A DNA stretch of 10,467 nucleotides, taken from positions 1 to 10,467 of the forward strand of contig JANBPK010001793.1 of assembly GCA_027579435.1 (NCBI GenBank). Direction: 5' to 3'. This document shows, piece after piece, positions 1 to 7,872 of the stretch. Under the pieces are notes generated by a model, which worked only from the letters and a program-made list of their open reading frames with translations, was not told where the DNA came from and made no database searches. The stretch comes from Candolleomyces eurysporus. Its lineage: Eukaryota > Basidiomycota > Agaricomycetes > Agaricales > Psathyrellaceae. Each line of letters opens with the position of its first letter. Positions within the stretch are counted from its first letter, which is position 1. Position numbers and translations under genes: made by a program.

Positions 1-560
1 TTGAGAGCCTGGCCGAAGGATCAAGACGAGACTACGGAGATTGATGGCTACAATGCCAAACCCTGGACAAATTGAAAGCATGGACTACAAATCAGCACTC
101 GACCACAAAATTGCCTTGGGCTACACGACTTTGTACAAATTAAAAAGCCCGGACTTACCCAGGAAAACAGGACAAATCAAGACCGGACTACAAATCAATT
201 CCAAACTACAAATTGGATGCCTGGAGTACAAGTTGAAAGCCGACTACTGACTCCTCCAGGCTACAAAACCTCAGAATACAAACTGGAAGCCTGGACTACA
301 AATCAGGACAAAAAATTGAAAGCCGAGACAACAAAGCAAACCTCCGGAGTACAAGAGCAAACTTCGGACTACAAATTGGATGCCTGGAGTACAAGTTGAA
401 AGCCGACTACCAATGACTCGAGACTACAAAACCCCAGAATACAAACCGGAAGCCTGGTCTACAAATCAGGACCAAAAATTGAAAGCCGAGAGTACAAATT
501 GAAAGCCCAGACAAGAAAGCAAAACTCCGGAGTACAAGGGCAAACTCCGGACTCCAAATT
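1..560. repeat. Degenerate minisatellite, left block
   Basis: The block is a run of diverged short units related to GACTACAAATTGAAAGCC, GGAGTACAAG and CCTGGACTACAAATC. A higher-order unit is visible: AATTGGATGCCTGGAGTACA occurs at 211 and again at 374 (period 163), each time followed by AGTTGAAAGCCGACTAC and a similar tail. Reading frames across it are open by composition only; their translations are the repeat itself. Confidence 0.85.
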
Positions 561-583
561 GAAGGACACGTTCATTGCAAGCC

Positions 584-1160
584 GTCCCGGTCCTGGTCCG
601 GTCCATGGTCCAAAGTTATGACTTTTACGCTTAACCATGGTGAGCATCCTCTCCTTTGCTTGCATTTGTTAAATTGGACGTGCCATCCTGTATTCTAACT
701 CTTGTAATCTACTATCTTCCCCTCATTGCTGTAATGACCTCCATCCCTCTAAACATTCGTCTGTCTTCATGGAGAATTCTGAGCTTGTCTGGAAGGTCCA
801 GTACAATTACTGCCTTACACAAACACTGGGGTCAAAATATCTGGGTCACTTCTTGCAGCATGGGCCTGCACGGCGTATTGGCTATTATCATCTTGTTCCA
901 CCAAGCATACATGTCTCAATTCCCACTGCTTGCAAGTATTATTGGAGTGGCAGAATGGTTACAAATCAAGTATTCAAGGCAATGGCGGAACAACAGACAG
1001 TGTCAAAGCAAACATGTTAAAGAGACCCCTGTATCGTCCATGAGATTGAAGTAGCAAGTGGGTAATTACCACAATGACAATGAACGTTGACAACAACAGC
1101 GGCAAGGTGCAGACAATCATTTGCCACGCATGGGCCATGGAGCGGACATTGGACCGGGAC
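584..1160. mobile_element. Candidate small non-autonomous TIR element in the minisatellite
   Basis: The unique segment splitting the minisatellite is bounded by an imperfect inverted repeat: GTCCCGGTCC...GTCCATGG at 584-612 and its reverse complement CCATGGAGCGGAC...GGACCGGGAC at 1131-1160. The arms match at about 24 of 30 positions. The interior has no recognisable protein; the longest frame (plus, 656-1054, 132 codons) shows no family motif. No target-site duplication could be fixed by eye. It could be a MITE-like insertion, or just unrelated DNA with a chance inverted repeat. Confidence 0.4.
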
Positions 1161-1179
1161 TTGGATCCTGATGGATCCG

Positions 1180-1750
1180 ATATTCTGGAAAGCCCGGACA
1201 ACAAGCAAAACTACAAAGGGGAAACTCCGGATTACAAATTGGATGCCCGGAGTACAAGTTGAAAGCCGACTAACAAAGGCTCCATACCAAACCCCGGAAT
1301 ACAAACTGGAAGCCTGGACTTACAAATCAGGACCAAACTTGAAAGCCGAGTACAAATTGAAAGCCCGGACAAGGCAAAACTCCGTACAAGGGCAAACTCC
1401 TGGACTACAAATCAAAAGAAACAGCCTTGACTACGAATTGAAAGCCCGGACTACACATTCGCGCACTGGACAACAAAACCCAGTACAAATTGGGACTACA
1501 AATCAAGGCTCCGGACCACAAATAGAAAACCCGGACTACAAAGCAAAACTACAACTACGGAGCACAGAAGACCAAAACACAACCTTGGGCTACAATGCAA
1601 AACCCTGGACTATGAACGGAAAGCCCGGACTACAAACCAGAACAAATCAAGACAAGACTTGGGACTACAAATAGAATGCCTGGACTACAAATTGAGACGA
1701 TCCAGGACCTCGAACTACGATGCAAAACCTGAGACTACAAATCAACATCG
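1180..1750. repeat. Degenerate minisatellite, right block
   Basis: This is the same repeat family as the left block. The stretch 1224-1408 is nearly collinear with 363-555: both contain AAATTGGATGCC-GGAGTACA, then AATACAAAC-GGAAGCCTGG, AAATCAGGACCAAA and GTACAAGGGCAAACTCC. Farther right the units drift (GGACTACAAATTGAGACG and relatives) and fade near 1750. The 195-codon plus-strand frame at 1087-1674 is an artefact of stop-poor repeats. Confidence 0.82.
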
Positions 1751-1995
1751 CAGATCCATAGTTCCTCCGGGCATTGATACAAGACCTTGCAAGATACCTG
1801 GGCTCAATCCAGCTATTGACAATCAATGGGCATTTTACTGACCTTGCAAGTCCAGTTTGTCAGGCATGGATTCGTTCCTTTCCAGGCATTGATAAAGCAA
1901 CAGGCACTTTCCGCTTTTGCCAATCCACGCAAAATTCAAATTTCATATATACAAAGTAGGTAGTCTCAAAGTACATGGCCATTGGTCAACTGGAA
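1750..1995. other. Spacer with no recognised gene
   Basis: This lies between the minisatellite and the end of the uncharacterised gene. It contains two similar words, CGGGCATTGATAC near 1768 and CCAGGCATTGATAA near 1880, and two CCTTGCAAG words near 1784 and 1842, which suggest an old short duplication. Nothing else could be assigned. Confidence 0.4.
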
Positions 1996-2789
1996 TCACC
2001 GCGGAAGCAGGTTGCTGGTCCCCTTCACCATCACTAATCTTGCCTTTGCTGCCACCACTTTTGGGTCCTCCAGCTCAATCCCGGCAGCCCCCAACTTTGC
2101 CCGGATAGCCTCCATTTGCTCAGTGACAGTCTCCATCATTGCACAAACCCTGACACGGGCAGCCTCGCATTGCTTTTGAGCATCTTTCATACGCCTGGCA
2201 GTAAATTCGGACGGATCGAGGCTGACTTCTTTGTTTTCGTCAGGCTCTTCACAGAGATTCGAGCTCCTCGCATTGCCTGGCTCGATATGAGGTACGGACT
2301 GAAGGCGGTCCCAGGCACAGGCAGATAATGCCTCCCGGATACTGGAAAGCCGCGATGGTGCTGGGCAATCAACACCGAGGTAGTTCCACCAGTCAAATAC
2401 GTAGAAAGGCAGATACCGGGCATTGTGCTGCCACATTTTGGTGAGGCCATGTATGATATTGGGGGTGAGTTCAACTCGCGTCATGAGTTCCGTTACTGTG
2501 ATCATATCCCGGGATACCCACATCCCGGAGTGTTGATTGAGGGCAATGCCAACCACACTGCTCGCACACCACTGGACGAGGCAGATGTAAGAATCAGAGA
2601 CAGCAATACAATGCGCAAGCCCACCAATTCATGCTCCATATATTCCTGGAAGCGGTCTGGAAGAGGGGCGTCTTCAAATTTCTGGAGTGCTGCCATGACT
2701 CTTCCAGTCATGTAAAAAATGCATTGTTGCCAATCATGCTGATTCCACCTGATGAGGAAGTTTCTGTAGGGTATGACAGGGTCTGACAT
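1996..2789 (-). CDS. Uncharacterised two-exon protein, 246 residues
   Basis: Exon 1 (2789-2625) starts at an ATG coding for MSDPVIPYRNFLIRWNQHDW and ends MEHEL; exon 2 (2571-1996) resumes with WCASSVVGIALNQHSGMWV. The 53-bp intron has a GTGGGC donor and a CGTCCAG acceptor and joins the exons in frame without any stop. I do not recognise the family. Visible traits: an aromatic-rich N-terminal half (W and Y at many spaced sites, e.g. YVFDWWNYLGV), an acidic linker (EEPDENKEVSLDPSEF) and a charged helical C-terminal segment (about residues 175-235) that could form a coiled coil. There is no signal peptide or clear membrane segment. It starts 143 bp past the end of copy C on the same strand, and unlike its neighbours it is intact, so it may be a functional passenger or an unrelated host gene. 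Confidence 0.72.
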
Positions 2790-2932
2790 GACGGTAGGAG
2801 GAAGAGCCTTGCCTGAGCACTTTTGATGGGACAAAGACAAATAATTTACAGCCACACAAACATACAACAACAAACAGTACTAGCTGGATTTTTGTGTCTG
2901 AAAATGGGCCGTTCTGGGGAATTTCCCGGGTA

Positions 2933-4109
2933 TCATGGGTGCTGAGCTTTGACCGGGCTTGGTAAGTGCGGATTGTGTGGGGGGTCTTGCCATGGGATCC
3001 AGCGGTCATTAACCGGTGATTCCATAACTTGAAGTCCCATAATTGAGGCTCCGGCCAATCTAGCCCAGGGTTTGTATGGGCAANTTTTTTGCTTGAGTGC
3101 CTCGCAGCACTGCAGCCACATGAAAAACTGTTCTTCATCATCATCACAGATGATGGAAAACTTGTGAAGTGCCCCATAATGCCAGTGACTGTTCCTGGAG
3201 ATGCAGTTCCAGCTATTCCAGGAAGGAGCACTGCTCCGGAGAAAGCTCCAAAGTGTGCCACGAGGGACATCATAAATTCCAGAGCCATCGTCAAAAGGCC
3301 TCCAGGGCCTGAGGATTACTCGGTAAATGGAGCAGGTGGAATGGAGATGACCAATGTTCTGTCGAGTGGAGCATCCGGGTTTTCCTGTGGATGGGGGGCA
3401 TAGCCAGCCTTGCAGAGAACTTGAATGCCGGTGAAGGTGTTGCTGCTAAAGATTATTGTGATTGCTGAGCAGACAAAACTGGGGAAATACCCCAGAGGAA
3501 ACATAACACCGGAGGTTCATTGGGTGGACCAGGAGGAAGAGGCTGTGATATCTATGTATCAGTTAGCGCCCTGATAAGCCCATAAAGAATGAACAAACCC
3601 CGGAGAAGTCATTGAGCCAGCACGGAGATATTTTTGGAATGCCCTGACCAAATTCTCGTGGTGCGGGCATGAAAATTGTTTCAAGATACTCTCCCTCGAG
3701 CCCTTCTATAAAAATGGAGGGCCTTTTCTTGAGAATGTATTGCTGAGCTGCTTCAGCCAATCCCTGCAACTTATCGGAGATAGCCCTGGGGAGGTTGAAT
3801 CCAATAATGTCCTTGGAATCAACCACCACAAAGGGCTGGCCATCTGGAGGCATATATGCAGAGACAGTAGTAGGTGGTGACTGCCAGGTCCTCAACGCTG
3901 TATGGCAAAGTCACTATGGCAAATGGAGTTGGCAGGTATCTGAAGGTATTACGGTGTATTATCTTACCTAAATTTTCAAAGGCAGAAACACAAACTCTTG
4001 AAGCTTGAAAAATATCTGCCAGGATGCCCTCCAGAGTTGGGCACTTCAATGGCACAGTAGTGACAATGGAATGGAGGGATAGACATTGAAATTGGGTCAG
4101 ATGTTGCAA
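2933..4109 (-). pseudogene. TET/JBP-like copy C, decayed
   Basis: The N-terminal exon ends at 3968 with ILADIFQASRVCVSAFENL and a GGTAAGA donor at the same phase as copies A and B. A 70-bp intron (3967-3898, acceptor ATACAG) leads to VVVDSKDIIGFNLP (3829-3788), the counterpart of copy A's VDS...GWYLP block. The frame then changes between about 3650 and 3540, either through an intron (a GCTAAC...CATAG tail is present at 3567-3552) or by decay. The next frame carries SFVCSAITIIF, a TAA at 3318-3316, then LVAHFGAF, LLPGI and SPGTVTGIMG (near 3201-3172), matching the strand order of the dioxygenase core. At the GGGG run 3175-3172 the frame must shift to read ALHKF, DDDEEQFFMWLQCCEALKQ and on to a stop at 2935. 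No HxD pair is visible: the aligned spot reads FTE-stop. An unresolved base (N) lies at 3084. The 5' start is uncertain, since no ATG precedes the matching segment in frame. Confidence 0.68.
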
Positions 4110-6099
4110 ACATCAAATCAGAATTCCAAATCAAGAAATCCCTGGACCTAAAGAGGCATTTGGCAGTTAGGGGCGAATGAGAGGCGCGGGCATCTTAGCC
4201 TGAGAATGTACTCTGGCGCTGTTGCCTTCCAAGTTGGCATTGCACGTTTTGATTACAGCCAGCTGACCACTGGGTGCACCTTTGACACTAATTCATGGCC
4301 TCAGCTGGGAACAGCCAGGCTCATGCCATAGTTGCACAGTTCATGTCCCTTGGGACCGCATTGAATCCACGGGGTGTACAATATCCACTTGGTTTGCATG
4401 ACCCCGCCATCTCCACAATCCAAGTTCACATCAAACCATGTTTTTTAATCCGGTATCCCCAGATAATCATTTGTAGCTGTTCCCTGGTCCTGGGAAGTTG
4501 AAGGAATCCAGCAATACTTTGATCCAAACTCATGAGACCCGCATCTCAGTTTTCAGTGCAACATTCCCAGAGCTTTCCAAGGTGACCACGGTATCATAAA
4601 ATACACGATCTAGTCATTTACTCTGTTTGCAGACCCGGGTTGTTTGAGGCACCTATTGAGACCCTGAAGACTTTCCCGACCTTAATAAATCAAGACAATG
4701 TAGTTCACATTGGCATGACTTGCTACAATTTTGTAGGTGGTCTTTAGCAAAAGCTTAATCCAAGTGGTGGTAAAGGCCGGTCCGACCCATGTCCTAGGGA
4801 GTGAGGTCGGAGGATACCTGTACAGGCCACCACAGATCACTTGCTTTCTGGCCCTCTGTGGTTCATCCAAACCTCTTGGCAGATGAAACCTCGTGAAGCC
4901 TTGTAAAGGTCAATGCATTGCTCAGCCACCCCGCATTCATTTATGAACCTGCAATGACTAGATCGGCCCATTCCCCGGCTTCATGCTCTCCAGACATCAG
5001 GCTGGAAAGGAGACCATTATACACCCCTTCCATGCCTTGCCCTTCAAGAGGCGGAATGAAGATCCGGCCCTGCATGCAGCTCGAGCCTGGCTATGCAATC
5101 TTCCCAGTTGCGGCGTAACCAACTTTAGCATGGGTATCTTATCCTCTGATCCGGGCTAGCACAGGCCCGGGGACAGTATGGCCAAAGCAACTGTTAGCTG
5201 CTGATTCAGGGCTGTGAGACGCAAAATTATCCGATGCCTGAGCCAGCTGGCAAACATTGTAAGGGTTAATCTAAATATATTTAAAATATATGTAAACCTG
5301 CAATGTAAATCGGCTTCTGCAATGTCATTTGTTTGTTCTGTGAAGGCAAAGGGAATCGAGACATCCTTCGAGCTCCGGACATTCCTTAATTCATACCATC
5401 TACTTGGATGCTATGAAAAATGTCTGGTACATGCTCAGGATTTCTGGTAGCTGCCACTGGTTTATCCGCAATCCAGACCCCAAGACTTCTGAGACCATCC
5501 TTGACATTATATTAATCAAAGGAATGGACCGTTCTTCGCTTTCCCTGCTTTGTGGAAATCAGACAGCCCCTGGAAGGGATATCAATGTTCATTGCCTTCT
5601 ATGTCTGGATTTTTAGAGGCATGGTCAAGTTTCCGGCCCTGCGTGCGGCTTTTGATTTTGGACCTGATTCTTGGTGGAACAGTTGCCGGGATGGACCTTG
5701 TCAGTAGGATCGTCATAATACCTGGACCTACATGTCAAATGGCCTGACTTGAAATAAATTGAGTTAGCCCATGCCGAGGACCATTGGTGGAATAGCCGTT
5801 GACCGTGCATTAATTAGATTTAATCTTCGGAGCTATACGAACCTGGATCCAACCCATGGAATGGAGGGATAGTCTTAATGCCATGACAATGGCCTGACCT
5901 GACCCTGGAATAAATGGAGTTCCCGGAGCATGAGTCGGGATATATCTAGAGCTACAAACCTGGAGTTAACCAATGCCAAGCACCTTTATCCTAAGTGATA
6001 GCTGGTCTTGAGGTATGAAAATGGTATCCCGAGTTGCCAACCGTGCATGGGATCCCAATCCCTGGAGTTACCCAAAACCAGAGCTAAACAAACCCGGAG
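4110..6099. other. Decayed region without a supportable gene
   Basis: No reading frame on either strand is long or family-like enough to call. The minus strand holds short suggestive stretches, mainly at 4530-4290: one frame reads SIAGFLQLPRTREQLQMI, similar to DIIGFNLPRAISDKLQGL of copy C, and another reads KTWFDVNLDCGDGGVMQ followed by GHELCNYG, which has the flavour of a dioxygenase core. Both are cut by stops and lie in different frames. The 16-mer TGGAATGGAGGGATAG occurs at 5857-5872 and again at 4067-4082 near the 5' end of copy C. I read this as old duplicated cluster DNA, with low certainty. Confidence 0.45.
5720..5942. repeat. Two diverged direct repeat units in decayed DNA
   Basis: About 5724-5784 and 5880-5940 share ATGGCCTGAC followed by CTTGAAATAAATTGAGTT in one and CCTGGAATAAATGGAGTT in the other, then a GCATGAG/CCATGCCGA-like tail. 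The spacing is roughly 155 bp. Neighbouring text (around 5950-5970 and 6058-6110) repeats CTGGAGTTAACC-like words. No coding potential goes with it. Confidence 0.55.
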
Positions 6100-6519
6100 T
6101 TAAGCAAACTCCATGATGTGCCAGGCAACAAGGACACCATCACGGTCAACCACCAATTATGATCCGGGAATGTCTCCCCGATCCAAATCCCATGTTAGAG
6201 CTGTGTCCCGCGTAATCTTGGTCCATTTTTTCTTAAGCTGCACTGAGAAATGCTGGAGTTAGCATCACAGCCAAAGCATGGAGCAAATGGGTTTTTTACC
6301 TTGGTTTTGGAATGCCCTAGCACATGCACGAGCAGCATAGATGAGATCCGGAAGAATGTCATGTACTTTGTCTGCAACAGGGATGCGAATTTTCTCATCC
6401 CCTCTGATTGCTTGGACAAATATCCAAAAGGCAGTTACAGAGGCTGATCTTGCCTTTTCATTGAATGTCAGTGTGGAGGACCCTTGGGGGGAAAGTGGTT
6501 CCATGGTTGGGGTGGTCAT
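6100..6519 (-). pseudogene. TET/JBP-like copy B, 5' exons only, broken
   Basis: Exon 1 (6519-6300) opens with ATG coding for MTTPTMEPL and ends with ILPDLIYAARACARAFQNQ, which lines up residue for residue with copy A (ILPDLILAA-stop-TCAVAWANR) and copy C (ILADIFQASRVCVSAFENL). A 57-bp intron (6299-6243) has donor GGTAAA, branch GCTAAC and acceptor CTCAG, at the same position and phase as in copy A; both second exons begin with the residues VQL. Exon 2 reads on to a TAA at 6159-6157, continues in the same frame with LVVDRDGVLVAWHIMEFA, which matches the family's VVD-x-x-G...W block, and meets another TAA at 6102-6100. No dioxygenase core could be joined to it downstream. The ATG lies 81 bp after the copy A stop. 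It is probably a truncated duplicate; a gene with more introns is less likely. Confidence 0.65.
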
Positions 6520-6547
6520 GGTGGTTGAGAGACAAGAGAAGTAAAAT

Positions 6548-6553
6548 TTTATT
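6548..6553 (-). terminator. Candidate polyadenylation signal of copy A
   Basis: AATAAA read on the minus strand lies about 50 bases after the copy A stop codon, in an A/T-rich stretch just before the copy B ATG. Position and sequence fit a fungal 3'-end signal, but such signals are weak in fungi and this may be chance. Confidence 0.35.
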
Positions 6554-6600
6554 TTTTTGTGCTACAGACAAAATAGGCAAAGACTGATTCAATCAAGGCC

Positions 6601-7872
6601 TTAGTCAGCAAGATAAGGATAAGAGAAATGAAGAGTTGGGGTGTAGATATAGGTTACTGGAGTTCCACCATGGGATCTCCGTTCTTTGGATCCAAACTTT
6701 GGTGGGAGCACGGTGGTGTGCAGTTGAGTGTCCAGAAGCTGGGGCTCCCGGAACATCTGACTGCGGGTCCATTGGCAGCAGTGGCTATCAATGGTGAAGT
6801 GGGTGCCATTTATGGGATCAAAGCTGTGACGGTAGAGCCGCGGAGGAAGGCAAAAAATGGTTCCAGGATTGTAGTTGCATGTTACGCCAATTGATGGAAT
6901 GGAGACTTCCCCATCTGCAAAGGTTCCAAATGCGGCGAGGATATTTATCCCACCGCTCACACCACGATCGTCATGGAAAACACCTGTTCCGGGGTTTGCT
7001 TCAATATCCAAACAGTGGAAAGGGAATGTCCAGTGTTGGATGAGTTCTAAGAGTTCGTAGCGGTCAGGCACCGCAGCACACCGTGCAAACTTTTTCTCGA
7101 GACAAACAGATTTCTCATACTCTTTGGGGTGGACAATCCTCAATATTGCGGACAGCACGCACATTGTCGGAGCAGTGGTCTTCAAAAATTTGACCACCGA
7201 GTGTTTGGTCTCCGGGGTTGTGGAGGGCTCCAGGGTTCCTCCTTCCTGTGAAAAGTGAGGCCAGCATCTCCAAAAAAAAGGACCATTTGCTTACTAAACT
7301 GTCACGATAATGGGAACAATAGGATACCCGGGCTTGTTGGCTATCGTCCCAAAGGGCGGGGCACTCACCCTGGAGGGTGGCACAAGCCTCGGACACCACT
7401 TTGATTGTGTTGGGAGTAAGGACTCCAGGGAGATACCATCCACTAACCCTTGCCTCACTGTCAACAAAGATTGTGGGTGAAGTCAACCGTGGCCATGGTT
7501 GATTGAATGCGGGTGGGAACCTTCCAGCCATTCTTTCTTCTGCCTGCTTGTTCCAGCCATTGGATGACTGAGGTAATGTATCCGTGTATTGCACAGAGGA
7601 CCATGGCAGCTGAACTATAGATGTTTTAGCAAGATGTTTTCATTTCTCATTTATGTCTTACCTCGGTTAGCCCAAGCCACAGCACAGGTTCAGGCTGCTA
7701 GTATCAAATCCGGCAAGATGGCCTCAAGTTCCCGAGGAACGTCGATGGGCTCCGCCACACCTTGTACTTCAGACCAAAAGAGGTCTGTGACCAAACAGGT
7801 GGCAAGATGAACTTGCTTCCTGGAGTCCTCCCAGCATGGGTTGAGAAGACTTGGCTTAGAGAGATTGGCCAT
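6601..7872 (-). pseudogene. TET/JBP-like 2OG-Fe(II) dioxygenase, copy A, one internal stop
   Basis: Members of this fungal family are predicted to oxidise 5-methylcytosine in DNA. Three exons fit: 7872-7662, 7614-7369 and 7289-6601, giving 381 codons plus stop. Intron 1 (47 bp) runs GTAAGA to CTATAG with a GCTAAAA branch; intron 2 (79 bp) runs GTGAGT to TAAG. Seen in order: an N-terminal helix ending ILPDLILAA then TCAVAW; TIFVDSEARVSGWYLP (VDS...YLP at 7465-7427); ILRIVHPKEYE; then the double-stranded beta-helix core with FHDD (His 258 and Asp 260 as the HxD iron pair), FADGEVSIPSIGV, YNPGT and RHSF (His 307, third iron ligand). His 316 stands where the family usually has Arg. A TGA at 7692-7690 interrupts exon 1 where copies B and C have Arg. 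The start ATG is the first in frame after an upstream TAG. It lies 114 bp past the KDZ stop on the same strand. Fold assignment is by motif recognition; substrate and activity are inferred from the family. Confidence 0.8.

Noticed and set aside
656..1054. 132-codon plus-strand frame
   Set aside because: No family motif, overlaps other open frames, and lies inside the inverted-repeat-bounded segment; open length alone is weak evidence.
1087..1674. 195-codon plus-strand frame
   Set aside because: Most of the translation is the minisatellite read through in a stop-poor frame (repeated YKLEA, DYKLKA words).
1..1750. CRISPR-like or telomeric array
   Set aside because: Units are diverged and of variable length, with no constant repeats plus unique spacers and no telomere hexamer; the context is eukaryotic.
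3089..3403. 104-codon plus-strand frame
   Set aside because: Antisense to the copy C core; the minus strand carries the family motifs.
5214..5450. 78-codon plus-strand frame in the decayed region
   Set aside because: No recognisable motif, A/T-rich lysine and asparagine runs, no splice or family support.
6628..6894. 88-codon plus-strand frame opposite copy A
   Set aside because: It is antisense to the conserved dioxygenase core, which explains the open frame.
7272..7279. Apparent frameshift at a T8 run (minus strand) in copy A
   Set aside because: Using the TAAG acceptor at 7290 instead of reading through puts exon 3 in the correct frame, giving GPFFWRCWPHFS and then the dioxygenase core, so no indel is needed.
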